This document shows, piece after piece, positions 28,054 through 38,307 of a stretch of 64,000 nt of DNA (positions within the stretch are counted from its first letter, which is position 1; each line of letters begins with the position of its first letter). A program made the translations under genes and the position numbers. The notes beneath the pieces were generated by a model. It did no database searches, was not told the DNA's origin, and saw nothing but the letters and a program-made list of their open reading frames with translations. This DNA is from Micromonospora sp. WMMD812 (GTDB taxonomy: Bacteria; Actinomycetota; Actinomycetes; Mycobacteriales; Micromonosporaceae), in NCBI RefSeq assembly GCF_027497215.1, contig NZ_CP114904.1, positions 5,041,001-5,105,000 on the forward strand, read 5' to 3'.

Positions 28054-29454
28054 GTGACGACTCCAGAGGCGACGGGCTACCGGATCGAACGCGACTCGAT
28101 GGGCGAGGTGGAGGTGCCCGCCGAGGCGCTGTGGCGCGCCCAGACGCAGCGCGCGGTGCAGAACTTCCCGATCTCGGGCCGGGGCATCGAGCCGGCCCAG
28201 ATCCGGGCGCTGGCTCAGATCAAGGGCGCGGCTGCCGAGGTCAACGGCGAGCTGGGCGTGATCGACGCGAACGTGGCCGCGGCGATCGCCGCCGCCGCGG
28301 CGCACGTTGCCGACGGCGGCTACGACGACCAGTTCCCCATCGACGTGTTCCAGACCGGCTCTGGGACGTCGTCCAACATGAACACCAACGAGGTGATCGC
28401 CACCCTCGCCGGTCGGGAGCTGGGCCGGGACGTCCACCCGAACGACGACGTGAACGCCTCGCAGTCCAGCAACGACGTCTTCCCGTCCTCGATCCACCTG
28501 GCCGCCACCCAGGCCGTCGCGCAGGACCTCCTGCCGGCGCTGGCCCACCTCGCGGGGGCGCTGGAGGGCAAGGCCGCGGAGTTCGAGACCGTCGTGAAGG
28601 CCGGGCGTACGCACCTGATGGACGCCACCCCGGTGACTCTGGGCCAGGAGTTCGGCGGATACGCCGCGCAGGTCCGCTACGGGATCGAGCGGCTGGAGGC
28701 GGCGCTGCCCCGGTTGGCCGAGCTGCCCTTGGGCGGCACCGCGGTGGGCACCGGCATCAACACGCCGCTCGGCTTCGCCGCCGCGGTGATCGAGAAGCTG
28801 CGCGCGTCGACCGGGCTGCCGCTGACCGAGGCGCGTAACCACTTCGAGGCGCAGGGCGCGCGGGACGCGCTGGTGGAGACCTCCGGACAGCTCCGCACCG
28901 TCGCCGTCGGCCTTTACAAGATCGCCAATGACGTTCGCTGGATGGGCTCCGGCCCCCGCGCCGGCCTTCGCGAGCTGCGCATCCCCGACCTCCAGCCCGG
29001 CTCGTCGATCATGCCCGGCAAGGTGAACCCGGTGGTCGCCGAGGCGATGCGACAGGTCTGCGCCCAGGTGATCGGCAACGACGCCGCCGTCGCCTTCGCC
29101 GGCTCTCAGGGCGACTTCGAGCTGAACGTCATGCTCCCGGTGATGGGCCGCAACGTCCTGGAGTCGATCCGGCTGCTGGCCGCGTCCGGCCGGCTCTTCG
29201 CCGACCGCCTGGTGGTCGGGCTGGTCGCGGACGCCGAGGTCTGCCTGGCGTACGCCGAGGGCTCGCCGTCGATCGTGACCCCGCTGAACCGGTACGTGGG
29301 GTACGACGAGGCCGCCTCGATCGCCAAGGAGGCGCTGGCCAAGCAGACCTCGATCCGCGAGGTGGTCATCGCGCGGGGGCACGTGGAGGGCGGCAAGCTC
29401 TCCGAGACCCAGCTGGACGAGGCGCTCGACCTGCTGCGGATGACCCACCCCTGA
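28054..29454 (+). CDS. fumC: Class II fumarate hydratase
   Basis: A 466-residue iron-independent fumarase of the aspartase/fumarase superfamily. The superfamily signature [11 protein letters not shown] is intact, as are the [16 protein letters not shown] and [14 protein letters not shown] segments that build the shared active site. GTG 28054 is preferred since the family N-terminus ([13 protein letters not shown]) begins there; ATG 28045 is in frame. It follows the SARP-type regulator by 56 bp. A long inverted repeat follows the gene. Assignment is firm. Confidence 0.96.
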   Translation: MTTPEATGYRIERDSMGEVEVPAEALWRAQTQRAVQNFPISGRGIEPAQIRALAQIKGAAAEVNGELGVIDANVAAAIAAAAAHVADGGYDDQFPIDVFQTGSGTSSNMNTNEVIATLAGRELGRDVHPNDDVNASQSSNDVFPSSIHLAATQAVAQDLLPALAHLAGALEGKAAEFETVVKAGRTHLMDATPVTLGQEFGGYAAQVRYGIERLEAALPRLAELPLGGTAVGTGINTPLGFAAAVIEKLRASTGLPLTEARNHFEAQGARDALVETSGQLRTVAVGLYKIANDVRWMGSGPRAGLRELRIPDLQPGSSIMPGKVNPVVAEAMRQVCAQVIGNDAAVAFAGSQGDFELNVMLPVMGRNVLESIRLLAASGRLFADRLVVGLVADAEVCLAYAEGSPSIVTPLNRYVGYDEAASIAKEALAKQTSIREVVIARGHVEGGKLSETQLDEALDLLRMTHP

Positions 29455-29508
29455 CCCACCCCGCGAGCCCCCGCCGGCCCCGCCCCGCCGGCCCCGCCCC
29501 GCCGCCGG

Positions 29509-29564
29509 TGATCAAGAGGCTTGCGTCAGGATGAAGATCGAACATGACGCAAAGCTCTTGATCA
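29509..29564. repeat. Long inverted repeat with GATCA ends
   Basis: Twenty-base arms (29509-29528 and 29545-29564) match at 18 positions: TGATCAAGAG plus TTGCGTCA on the left mirrored by TGACGCAA plus CTCTTGATCA on the right, with a 16-base loop. It is AT-richer than its surroundings and follows a CCCCGCC-rich tract. It may terminate fumC transcription or be a dispersed palindromic element. Confidence 0.8.
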
Positions 29565-29583
29565 ATGTGGTGGGGAGGATCCG

Positions 29584-29979
29584 GTGGCCACCTTGCCCGG
29601 CGCGGAGGTGCTGGCCCGGCTCGACCGGGAGCGGGGGGTCTGGCTCTGCACGCTGCGGCCGGACGGGTCGCCGCACCTGACACCGGTCTGGTTCCTCTTC
29701 CACGACGGGGCCTGGTAGGTGGGCACGGCCGAGCGCAACCGCAAGGTCCGCAACGTCGTCGCCGACGCGCGGGTGTCGCTCGCGCTGCCGGACGGGGAGG
29801 CGCCGGTCGTCGCGGAGGGGCGCGCCACCGTGCTGCGCCCGCCGTTCCCGGTCGAGGTGGTCGAGGGTCTCCGCCGCCGCTACGACGGTTGGGACGTGAC
29901 CACGGTCGGGCCGGACGGTCCGTACGTGCTGTTGCGCGTCACCGTCACCCGCTGGCTGATGACCGGCCGCCCGCGCTGA
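29584..29979 (+). pseudogene. Flavin/F420-type (PPOX fold) oxidoreductase interrupted by an amber codon
   Basis: Reading from GTG 29584, the frame matches the start of a PPOX-class pyridoxamine-phosphate-oxidase-like protein (LRPDGSPHLTPVWFLF), then meets TAG at 29716-29718. In the same frame the family sequence resumes at once with VGTAERNRKVRNVVADARV and continues to a stop at 29979. The full length would be 131 residues, normal for the family. The TAG follows DGAW, where family members usually have an aromatic residue before VGTA. One substitution would restore the gene. A GTG directly after the TAG could allow restart, but that product lacks the first strands. Confidence 0.75.
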
Positions 29980-29982
29980 GGC

Positions 29983-30528
29983 TCAGCCGCGGGCGGCGGC
30001 CTTGCGGGCCCGGTACGCGGTGACGGCGGCGCGATTGCCGCAGCCGGCCTCGCAGAACCGGCGGGACCGGTTGCGGGACAGGTCGACCAGCACGTTGTCG
30101 CAGTCGGGGTGGTCGCAGATGCGCAGCCGGCTCAGCTCGCCGCCACGGACGAGGTCCGCGATGGCCATCGCCGCCTCGACGGCCATCCGCGTGGCGAGCG
30201 GCGCGTCCCGGGGCACGGCGTGGAAGTGGTACGGCTCGTCGTCGTGCGTGATGAGCTGGGGCCGCGCGTCGTTCTCGCGCAGCAGCCCGTTGACGATGCC
30301 GACGACCTCGTCGACGTCCGCGTCCCAGACGCGGCGCAGCCGGGGTCGCAGCCCGCGTACCGCCTCCAGTTCGGCCTCGGTGTGCTCGTGCCGCCCGCTG
30401 TAGGCGTGCGCGAGGTAGAACGCGTCCAGCGCCGCGACGTCGGGCAGCCCCTCGCCGTCGCTGCCGCCGGTGTTGACCAGCGCGGCGGCGGAGATCAGTG
30501 AACACTCAGTGTCATGAGCAAAAAGCAA
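29983..30528 (-). CDS. CGNR zinc-finger (ABATE) regulator
   Basis: The 181-residue protein has the ABATE stress-response N-terminal domain and a C-terminal CGNR zinc finger: CDHPDCDNVLVD, then the CEAGCGNRAAV motif, with four Cys. These are predicted DNA-binding regulators of actinobacteria. The start is TTG 30528, supported by AGGAG five bases upstream; no other start is available nearby. It is divergent from a DMT-family exporter with an 86-bp gap, which it probably regulates. Its 3' end abuts the interrupted oxidoreductase gene. Confidence 0.88.
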   Translation of the reverse strand: MLFAHDTECSLISAAALVNTGGSDGEGLPDVAALDAFYLAHAYSGRHEHTEAELEAVRGLRPRLRRVWDADVDEVVGIVNGLLRENDARPQLITHDDEPYHFHAVPRDAPLATRMAVEAAMAIADLVRGGELSRLRICDHPDCDNVLVDLSRNRSRRFCEAGCGNRAAVTAYRARKAAARG

Positions 30529-30614
30529 CTTGACTCCTGTCGGCGTGGCCGCCTAGCGTCATCGGTATAGCCATAGTTTGCCCATTACCGCCCCGTCGTG
30601 CCAAGGAGCGCCCG

Positions 30615-31580
30615 ATGCACAAGCCACCTGCCACCGGTGTCGGTCTCGGCCTCGCCCTGCTCTCGGCGGTCACGTTCGCGACCTCCGGCACCTTCGCGCG
30701 GTCGCTGATCGAGGGCGGCTGGTCGGCCCCGTCCGCCGTGATCGCCCGGGTCGGGATCGCCGCCCTGGTGGTGGCGGTGCCGGCGGTGCTCGCGCTGCGC
30801 GGCAGGTGGCACGTGCTCCGACGCAACCTCGGGGTGGTCGGAGTCTTCGGTCTGCTGGGCGTGGCGCTCGCCCAGGTCTGCTTCTTCAACGCGGTCCGCT
30901 ACCTGCCCGTCGGTGTCGCCCTGCTGTTGGAGTACCTGGGCATCATTCTGGTGGTGGCCTGGACGTGGCTGGTCCACGGGCAGCGGCCCCGCCGGTTGAC
31001 CGTGGCCGGCTCGGCGGCGGCGCTGGCCGGGCTGGTCTTCGTGCTCGACCTCACCGGCGCCGGGCGGCTCGACCCGCTCGGCGTGCTCTGGGGGCTCGGC
31101 GCGGCGGTCGGGCTGGCGGGTTACTTCGTCCTCGCCGGCCGGGTCGACGCCGAACTCCCCTCGGTCGTCCTGGCCAGCGGCGGCATGGCCGTCGGCGCGG
31201 CCGCCCTGACCGCGCTCGGGCTGGCCGGGGCGCTGCCCCTGCACGCCACCTTCGGCACGGTCGACTTCGCCGGGCAGCAGACCAGCTGGCTCGTCCCGAT
31301 CGCCGGTCTCTCCCTGGTGGCGGCCGTGATCGCGTACCTGACCGGAATCGCCGGAGCGCGGATCCTCGGTCCCCGCCTGTCGTCCTTCGTGGGGCTGACC
31401 GAGGTCATGTTCGCGGTCCTGATCGCCTGGCTGGTGTTGGGCGAGCTGCCCACCGTCGTACAGTTGCTCGGCGGCGTGCTGATCATCGCCGGCGTCGCGC
31501 TGGTGCGCCTCGACGAGCTGCGCGGCGGGCGGACGCCGGTCGACGCCACGCCGGAGCCGGCGCTCGCGGGCGAGCGGTGA
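30615..31580 (+). CDS. EamA/DMT-family transporter
   Basis: A 321-residue inner-membrane protein with ten hydrophobic segments arranged as two EamA halves, the DMT superfamily pattern of drug or metabolite exporters. The first half contains the conserved FATSGTFARSLIEGG and ARVGIAALV segments, the second ends in a GVLIIAGVALVRL helix. ATG 30615 has an AAGGAG site. It is divergent from a CGNR regulator gene. The transported substrate cannot be read from sequence. Confidence 0.9.
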   Translation: MHKPPATGVGLGLALLSAVTFATSGTFARSLIEGGWSAPSAVIARVGIAALVVAVPAVLALRGRWHVLRRNLGVVGVFGLLGVALAQVCFFNAVRYLPVGVALLLEYLGIILVVAWTWLVHGQRPRRLTVAGSAAALAGLVFVLDLTGAGRLDPLGVLWGLGAAVGLAGYFVLAGRVDAELPSVVLASGGMAVGAAALTALGLAGALPLHATFGTVDFAGQQTSWLVPIAGLSLVAAVIAYLTGIAGARILGPRLSSFVGLTEVMFAVLIAWLVLGELPTVVQLLGGVLIIAGVALVRLDELRGGRTPVDATPEPALAGER

Positions 31581-31884
31581 CGGCCTTCGGGGCCTCCGGG
31601 TCACCTTCCAGGTCCGGCCGGGCGGCTGGCGCGGTCCACGGGTTGATCATCTCGGGTTCCTGGTAATCGGGGCCACGGCGAGTCGCCGACACCGCGACTG
31701 CCAGGAACCCGGGTCAGCCGGAGAACTGGATCGTCGACCTCTCGGTCCGGGGGGCGGCCACGTCATCGCCAGGCCCTGGTCGTCGGCGAAGGTCACGGCC
31801 GCGACCTGCTCGCGCTGGCCGTCCGGGCGGCGCTGGTCCGGCTGCCCGGCCTGGCGCGACCTACGGAGTCGCCGCCGGCGGCGG
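31581..31884. other. Gene-free stretch with an inverted repeat
   Basis: 304 bp between convergent genes. It holds the inverted repeat at 31651-31713; the rest shows no open frame with a ribosome site and no recognisable remnant. Confidence 0.55.
31651..31713. repeat. Inverted repeat after the DMT transporter
   Basis: Arms 31651-31665 and 31699-31713 pair over 15 positions, with a perfect core CGGGTTCCTGG / CCAGGAACCCG and two wobble pairs. The 33-base loop contains a smaller GGCGAGTCGCC hairpin. It probably serves as a terminator between the converging genes. Confidence 0.6.
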
Positions 31885-32820
31885 TCATCGGCGCCAGCCC
31901 CGGGCGGCCAGGGCGGTGCGGACCTCCCGCACCAGGCCCGGGAAGTCGTTGTGCAGGCGCCGGCTGGTCACGTGGAGCACCAACCACCCGCCGGCGGCCA
32001 ACTGGTTGAGTCGCCTGCGGTCGGTGTGCAGCCGGTCCGGGTCGGCGTGCCACTGGCCGTCGTAATCGACCGCCACCCGGTATTCCGGCCAGGCCAGGTC
32101 GGGGTGGAGCACGAGGCCCCCGGCGAGGCGCACCGGATGCTGCGCGACGGGCCGAGGCATCCCGGCCAGCACCAACCGGACCCGCAGATGCGACTCGGGC
32201 GGCGCCTGGGCGCCCGGGTCGGCCAGCCCGAAGACCCACCGCGCCCGCCGCCCACCCGGCCGGTCCGCGTTGGCGTGGGCGATCACCGCGAGCGTGTCCC
32301 GGCTGGTCAGGCCCTCCCTGAGCAGCGAGTCGACGATGCCGACCGCCCGAAGCGGTTCGAGCCAGACCGCCGTCTCCCACGCCGCCCCGGCCGGATCCGA
32401 TGTGGTCATCCCGCCCGAGTTCCCGAGCGGTCTGCCGCCGGTGGTGGACGGACCTGTGCCGGCCGGGTTTATCGCTGGCTCGACTGTATGCACCCGGATG
32501 CCCCGGTGCGAGCCGACCCGGGTCGCCCTCGGCAGGAGGACGTGCACGTCGTCGGCGAACGTCGCCGCGTGTTCGATGCCGTGCAGGTAGACAGCGGACG
32601 GGCCGGCGATGATCGTCCCGGGCGGCAGCCTCAGCAGCGCGGCCTGGCAGGCCAGCCGGTGGTCACGGTCGAGGCGGGCGTCCGCGTAGACGTCGTGCAG
32701 CAGCCGGACCCAGGAGGCGCCGCGGAGTTGGTGCCGCGTGAGCAGGCCCTGCCGGACGGCGTCGGAACCGCGGAAGGCCTGCCATGCCAGGCAACTAGGT
32801 CGATGCGGGCGAGGAGGCAT
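31885..32820 (-). CDS. AbiEi-like/DUF559 domain protein
   Basis: A 311-residue protein whose N-terminal half resembles the AbiEi-type winged-helix region (GLLTRHQLRGASWVRLLHD, then the DVYADARL stretch). Its C-terminal part is a DUF559 domain of the Vsr/restriction-endonuclease-like fold: VAVDYDGQWH with the acidic residues, then LAAGGWLVLHVTSRRL. Such proteins are frequent in actinobacteria without an associated toxin, and no toxin gene is next to it. ATG 32820 follows GAGGGTGG. A nuclease role is plausible from the fold but unproven. Confidence 0.8.
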   Translation of the reverse strand: MPPRPHRPSCLAWQAFRGSDAVRQGLLTRHQLRGASWVRLLHDVYADARLDRDHRLACQAALLRLPPGTIIAGPSAVYLHGIEHAATFADDVHVLLPRATRVGSHRGIRVHTVEPAINPAGTGPSTTGGRPLGNSGGMTTSDPAGAAWETAVWLEPLRAVGIVDSLLREGLTSRDTLAVIAHANADRPGGRRARWVFGLADPGAQAPPESHLRVRLVLAGMPRPVAQHPVRLAGGLVLHPDLAWPEYRVAVDYDGQWHADPDRLHTDRRRLNQLAAGGWLVLHVTSRRLHNDFPGLVREVRTALAARGWRR

Positions 32821-32953
32821 GTGGCCACCCTCGCCGTCGTCGACCGGCGGGCGACACCCCTGTGGACAGGGCCTGGCCTCGCCGGTCCACGGCCCTGTGG
32901 ACAACCGGAGTGATCGACCGCCGACGTGATACGGGTGATCGACTCCAAGTCAC

Positions 32954-32994
32954 CGATATGGCGGTATCCACGGCACTGGGACCCCGCCATATCG
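32954..32994. repeat. Perfect 11-bp inverted repeat
   Basis: Arms CGATATGGCGG (32954-32964) and CCGCCATATCG (32984-32994) are perfectly complementary around a 19-base loop. It lies in intergenic DNA next to direct repeats. Confidence 0.7.
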
Positions 32995-33001
32995 CTGACA
33001 C

Positions 33002-33080
33002 GGAGTGGATCAAGCCGGCGGCGGGCCAGGCCGTGGAGTGGATCAAGCCGGCGGCGGGCCGGGCCGTGGAGTGGATCAAG
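33002..33080. repeat. 33-bp tandem direct repeat (2.4 copies)
   Basis: Copies start at 33002, 33035 and 33068. The first two differ at one base; the third keeps the first 13 bases (GGAGTGGATCAAG) before diverging. The unit length is a multiple of three, but the repeat is intergenic. Confidence 0.8.
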
Positions 33081-33177
33081 GTGGTGGGGCCGCGCCGGCG
33101 GTCGACCGGGCCGGTGGTGGGGCGGGCCGGGTGGGGGGCGGCCGGGGTCGGTAGGGGCGCGCGGGCCGGTGGAGCCG

Positions 33178-34185
33178 CTAGCCGAGGGCGGTGGCGATGT
33201 CCGTCGCGGCGGCGCGTACCTGGGCGCCGACCACCTCGACGTCCAGTGGGGCCAGCGCGACCACGCCCACGCTGGCCTCCAGGCCGGGCACCCCGAGCAC
33301 CGGCGCGGCCACCCCGTACGCCCCGGCCTGCAACTCGCCGCTGCTGCTCACCGGGTCGACGGCGCCGGCCCGGCCGGCCAGGATGGCCCGACCGGCGGCC
33401 CCCCGGTCCAGCGGGTGCCGGGCCCCCGTCCGGTACGCCACGTGGAACGAGGTCCAACTCGGCTCCACCACCGCCAGGGCCACCCCCTCGCCCCCCTCCA
33501 CCACGGTGAGGTGCGCGGTGGCGCCGGCCTGCTCGGCGAGTCGGCGCAGCGCGGGCAGCGCCCCCTCGGCGAGCAGCGGCTGGGCTCGCTGGGCCAGGTG
33601 CAGTACGCCGGCGCCGAGGCGCAGCCGCCCGCCCTCGTCGCGGCGCAGCATGCCGTGCGCGGTCAGCGGGCCGGCCAGCCGGTAGACGGCCGCCCGCCCG
33701 ATGCCCAGCCGGCGCGCGGCCTCGGTGACGGTCAGCCCGCCGGGCGCGTCGGCGACCAGGTGCAGCAGGCGCAACCCCCGGTCCAGAGTCTGCGCCGTCT
33801 CGCCCACCCGCCCGGCCCCGCTGGCCTCGGCCTCCGCCGGGGGTGCGCCACCCTGCTCAAGCAGGGGTGCGGCGCCGCGCCGGGCGGCCGGGCCGCCACC
33901 GGGCCGGGCGGTCGGGTCAGCTCCGGTTCCGGCGGTCGGGTCGGCCCCGCGCCGGGCGGTCGGGTCAGCCCCGGTTCCGGCGGTCGGATCAGTCCCGCGC
34001 CGGGCGGTCGGGTCAGCCCCGGTTCCGGCGGTCGGGTCAGTCCCGCGCCGGGCCGTGGGGTCAGTCCCGCGCCGGGCCGCCGGCTCAGCGCCGCGCCGGG
34101 CCGCCGGCTCAGCGCCGGGCGGGGCGGTCGGGTCGGCGCCGGGCCGGGCTGCCGGACCGCCGCCGGGGCGTGCCGCCGTGTCCAT
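33178..34185 (-). CDS. IclR-family regulator with an octapeptide-repeat N-terminal arm
   Basis: The 335-residue protein is about 100 residues longer than usual IclR regulators. The extra part (about residues 5-108) is a tandem octapeptide array of ARRGxDPT and AGTGADPT type. It is followed by a normal IclR winged helix ([22 protein letters not shown]) and a C-terminal effector domain ([14 protein letters not shown] onward). ATG 34185 follows a TACGCT box by seven bases. It is divergent from cysS by 63 bp. The target and effector are unknown. The repeat is Arg-rich and could contribute nonspecific DNA or RNA contact, which is inference. Confidence 0.85.
   Translation of the reverse strand: MDTAARPGGGPAARPGADPTAPPGAEPAARRGAEPAARRGTDPTARRGTDPTAGTGADPTARRGTDPTAGTGADPTARRGADPTAGTGADPTARPGGGPAARRGAAPLLEQGGAPPAEAEASGAGRVGETAQTLDRGLRLLHLVADAPGGLTVTEAARRLGIGRAAVYRLAGPLTAHGMLRRDEGGRLRLGAGVLHLAQRAQPLLAEGALPALRRLAEQAGATAHLTVVEGGEGVALAVVEPSWTSFHVAYRTGARHPLDRGAAGRAILAGRAGAVDPVSSSGELQAGAYGVAAPVLGVPGLEASVGVVALAPLDVEVVGAQVRAAATDIATALG
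33862..34173. repeat. 24-bp coding repeat array inside the IclR gene
   Basis: About 13 imperfect copies of a 24-bp unit, alternating GGTTCCGGCG-type and GCGCCGGGCG-type versions, encode the octapeptide arm. The unit is in frame, so copy-number change would lengthen or shorten the arm without a frameshift. Confidence 0.8.
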
Positions 34186-34248
34186 GACTGGGAGCGTACG
34201 ACGAGGCACCGGCCGGCCCGGAAAAGCGGGGACGGCTACCCTTGTACG

Positions 34249-35664
34249 GTGACGCTACGCCTGTATGACACCGCCACCCGATCGGTGCGGGACTTCGTCC
34301 CGCGGGAAGCCGGCAAGGTGGGGGTCTACCTGTGTGGTCTCACTCTTCAGGCCCCGCCGCACATCGGTCACCTTCGCTCCGGCGTCAACTACGACATCCT
34401 GCGCCGGTGGCTCATGGTCACGGGCTACGAGGTCACCTTCGTCCGCAACCTGACCGACATCGACGACAAGATCCTGGTCAAGGCGACGGAGCAGGGGCGG
34501 CCGTTCTGGTCGATCGCGTACGCCAACGAGCAGATCCTGGCCGCGGCCTACCGGGCGCTCAACGTGCTGCCGCCGACCTACGAGCCGCGGGCCACCGGGC
34601 ACATCCCGGAGATGCACGAGCTGATCGCCGAGTTGATCGCCGACGGGCACGCCTACCCGGCCGTCGACGGCTCCGGCGACGTCTACTTCGACGTCGCCTC
34701 CTGGCCGGCGTACGGGTCGCTCTCCAACCAGTCCCCGGACGACATGCAGTCCGCCGGCGACGCCCCCGACCGGGGCAAGCGCGACCCCCGCGACTTCGCG
34801 CTGTGGAAGGGCGCCAAGCCCGACGAGCCGCAGGACGCGTACTGGCCGTCGCCGTGGGGCCGGGGCCGTCCCGGCTGGCACATCGAGTGCTCGGCGATGT
34901 GCTGGCGCTATCTGGGCCCCGAGTTCGACATCCACGGCGGCGGGCTCGACCTGACCTTCCCGCACCACGAGAACGAGATCGCCCAGTCCCAGGCCGCCGG
35001 CCTGCCGTTCGCCCGCTACTGGGTGCACCACGGCCTGCTCAGCATCGGCGGCGCCAAGATGGGCAAGTCGCTCGGGAACACCCTCGACCTGGCGTACGTC
35101 GACGCGCTCGGTGTACGCCCGGTGGAGCTGCGCTACTACTACGCCGCCGCCCACTACCGTTCCCGGATCGACTACTCGGAGGACGCGCTCCGCGAGGCGG
35201 CCACCGCCTACCGGCGGATCGAGGGCTTCGTGCAGCGGGCCGCCGAGCGGGTCGGCGCCGGCCAGCTCGGCGAGCTGCCGGCGGGGTTCGTCGCCGCGAT
35301 GGACGACGACCTGAACACGTCGGCCGCGCTGGCCGTGCTGCACGAGGTGGTCCGGGACGGCAACACCGCGCTGACCGGCGGCGACGATGTGACGGTCCGC
35401 ACCGCACTGGCCGCCGTCCGCGCGATGCTGGATATCCTCGGTGTCGACCCCCTCGACCCGGCGTGGACCGGTGGCGGCCGGGTGGACGACCTGCGCGGCG
35501 TGGTGGACTCGCTCATCGCCCTGGCCCTGGAACAGCGCGCGCAGGCCCGCACCCGCAAGGACTGGGCCGCCGCGGACGCCGTACGGGACCAGCTCAAGCA
35601 GGCCGGCGTGGTGGTCGAGGACACCCCTCAGGGTCCCCGTTGGACTATTGGAGAGCAGGACTGA
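34249..35664 (+). CDS. cysS: Cysteinyl-tRNA synthetase
   Basis: Charges tRNA-Cys with cysteine. The 471 residues are full length. The HIGH motif is at residues 38-41 (PPHIGH), the zinc-site segment [11 protein letters not shown] is present, and the KMSKS loop reads KMGKS near residue 270. GTG 34249 lies six bases after a TACCCT box, a leaderless signature. It overlaps the start of rlmB, the usual actinobacterial neighbour. Unlike a MshC ligase it keeps the full synthetase C-terminal anticodon region. Confidence 0.97.
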   Translation: MTLRLYDTATRSVRDFVPREAGKVGVYLCGLTLQAPPHIGHLRSGVNYDILRRWLMVTGYEVTFVRNLTDIDDKILVKATEQGRPFWSIAYANEQILAAAYRALNVLPPTYEPRATGHIPEMHELIAELIADGHAYPAVDGSGDVYFDVASWPAYGSLSNQSPDDMQSAGDAPDRGKRDPRDFALWKGAKPDEPQDAYWPSPWGRGRPGWHIECSAMCWRYLGPEFDIHGGGLDLTFPHHENEIAQSQAAGLPFARYWVHHGLLSIGGAKMGKSLGNTLDLAYVDALGVRPVELRYYYAAAHYRSRIDYSEDALREAATAYRRIEGFVQRAAERVGAGQLGELPAGFVAAMDDDLNTSAALAVLHEVVRDGNTALTGGDDVTVRTALAAVRAMLDILGVDPLDPAWTGGGRVDDLRGVVDSLIALALEQRAQARTRKDWAAADAVRDQLKQAGVVVEDTPQGPRWTIGEQD

Positions 35665-36797
35665 TGGCCGGCAACTCGCAGCGCCGTGGCCGGCGACTGA
35701 CGCCGAAGGCGGGCGCCCCGAAGGGCTCCGGCGGCAAGGGCCGGGACGCGCTCGCCGGGCGGGGGAAGACCCTGCCGGCGGACGAGCGACCCTGGCACAA
35801 GGCGTACTCGGGCACCGAAAAGCTGCCGCAGCGGACCGCCTGGAAACAGGAGAAGGAGCGCCGCGCCGCGGCCGACGAGGGGCGCGCCCCCAAGATCGGC
35901 CAGCCGGGCACCAAGGACACCACCTGGGGCAAGGGTGGCGGCCGGGGCGCGGCGGGCGGCGGCGGTCGCGGCGCGGCCGGTCGCGGTGGCAAGCCGACCG
36001 GCCGGACCGGCCCGCGGGTCGCCCCCGGGCGCAAGTCCAACCCGTCCCGGGACGCGCCGGAGCTGCTGGTGGGCCGCAACCCGGTGGTGGAGTCGCTGCG
36101 GGCCGGTGTGCCGGCGACGGCGCTCTACACCGCCCAGGGCATCGACATCGACGACCGCGTCAACGAGATCGTGCGCACGGCCGCCGACCGGGGCATCGCC
36201 ATCCTGGAGATCAGCCGGGCCGAGCTGGACCGGATGACCGGCGGCGTGCTGCACCAGGGCGTCGGCCTCCAGGTGCCGCCCTTCGCGTACCAGCCGTTCG
36301 AGGACATGGTCGCCGCCGCGGTGGAGCAGCCCGCCCCGCTGCTGGTGGCGCTGGACGGGGTCACCGACCCGCGCAACCTCGGCGCGGTGATCCGGTCCGC
36401 CGCCGCGTTCGGCGCGCAGGGTGTCTTCGTACCCGAGCGGCGGGCCGCCGGGATCACCGCGACCGCCTGGCGGACCAGCGCCGGCGCGGCCGCGCGGGTC
36501 CCGGTCGCCCAGGTGACCAACCTGACCCGGTCGCTGAAGGCCTGCCGGGACGCCGGCTTCATGGTTGTCGGCTTGGACGCCGACGGCGAGACCGACCTGT
36601 TCGATCTGGAGGCCGCGGTCGGGCCGCTGGTCGTGGTGGTCGGCTCCGAGGGTCGAGGGTTGTCCCGGCTGGTCGGGGAGACCTGTGACCTGACCGTCCG
36701 CATCCCGATGGTCTCCGAGGTGGAGTCGCTCAACGCCAGCGTGGCCGCCGCGGTCACCCTCGCCGAGGTGGCTCGCCGCCGGTCCGTCGCCGGCTGA
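35664..36797 (+). CDS. rlmB: 23S rRNA (guanosine 2'-O)-methyltransferase RlmB
   Basis: A 377-residue SPOUT methyltransferase that 2'-O-methylates a guanosine of 23S rRNA. A basic, Gly/Lys/Arg-rich N-terminal extension (about 130 residues with a [12 protein letters not shown] stretch) precedes the substrate-binding domain ([15 protein letters not shown]). The trefoil-knot domain follows, with [24 protein letters not shown] and [15 protein letters not shown]. The ATG overlaps the cysS stop by one base. A very strong hairpin terminator follows the gene. The long N-terminal extension is common in actinobacterial members. Confidence 0.95.
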   Translation: MAGNSQRRGRRLTPKAGAPKGSGGKGRDALAGRGKTLPADERPWHKAYSGTEKLPQRTAWKQEKERRAAADEGRAPKIGQPGTKDTTWGKGGGRGAAGGGGRGAAGRGGKPTGRTGPRVAPGRKSNPSRDAPELLVGRNPVVESLRAGVPATALYTAQGIDIDDRVNEIVRTAADRGIAILEISRAELDRMTGGVLHQGVGLQVPPFAYQPFEDMVAAAVEQPAPLLVALDGVTDPRNLGAVIRSAAAFGAQGVFVPERRAAGITATAWRTSAGAAARVPVAQVTNLTRSLKACRDAGFMVVGLDADGETDLFDLEAAVGPLVVVVGSEGRGLSRLVGETCDLTVRIPMVSEVESLNASVAAAVTLAEVARRRSVAG

Positions 36798-36817
36798 ACG
36801 CCAGTCGCACGAACACG

Positions 36818-36854
36818 AAAGGGGCGGCCCGCCGACCGGCGGGCCGCCCCTTTT
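36818..36854. terminator. Bidirectional rho-independent terminator
   Basis: A 16-bp perfect stem of AAAGGGGCGGCCCGCC type closes on a four-base loop and is followed by TTTT on the plus strand and its mirror on the minus strand. It separates convergent rlmB and msiK and is the clearest canonical terminator in the window. Confidence 0.9.
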
Positions 36855-36863
36855 CGTCGTACG

Positions 36864-37955
<1,092 letters not shown>

Positions 37956-38307
37956 GGTGGAGCGCTTCCTTTCACCGGCAGGAACGTGCCGGACGATCCG
38001 AGTGAAGGAGCGACCGGCGCGTGTCGTGCCGGCCAACGGGCGACGGGCCGGTCGCGGGGGCGGCCGGGACCTGTCGTCCGTGTCACTGCACGGTAAACGG
38101 GTTTTCCGGCGCTGCCAAGGCGGGGTGATCTCGGATGCGACAGGTGGCATACACATTCCGGTCAACCGGGCACGGGGCGACAGCAATCGACGCGCGACGC
38201 CGCCGGGAGCGCCGCGTGATCGTCGGGATGTTGACGTTTCCCGTGCTCGGGAGCCCTGCCGAGCGGGAAATCCGGACGTCAGTCGCTATGCTGGCCACGA
38301 CACACCA
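37956..38307. other. Gene-free region between msiK and tRNA-Thr
   Basis: 352 bp holding the divergent promoters of msiK and the tRNA. A CCCG-GCTCGG / CCGAGC-GGG hairpin lies near 38240-38268 and a -10-like TATGCT at 38287-38292. No open frame with a ribosome site stands out. Confidence 0.5.
38287..38292 (+). promoter_or_regulatory. -10 box of the tRNA-Thr gene
   Basis: TATGCT lies 15 bp before the first base of the tRNA. A matching -35 is not evident. Confidence 0.45.

Larger units (their letters stand above)
32821..33177. other. Gene-free stretch with an inverted repeat and a 33-bp tandem repeat
   Basis: 357 bp upstream of the DUF559 gene and downstream of the IclR gene. It contains the inverted repeat 32954-32994 and the 33-bp direct repeats 33002-33080. 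No gene is seen. Confidence 0.6.

Noticed and set aside
29716..29718. Pyrrolysine or other recoding at the amber codon
   Set aside because: No recoding gene is seen in the window, and a single mutation or sequencing error is simpler. Kept only as an interrupted gene.
31793..31884. Gene remnant on the minus strand downstream of the DUF559 gene
   Set aside because: Short frames there have no ribosome site and no family resemblance I could support.
33002..33080. Possible CRISPR array
   Set aside because: The copies are directly adjacent with no spacers, only 2.4 units exist, and no cas gene is present.
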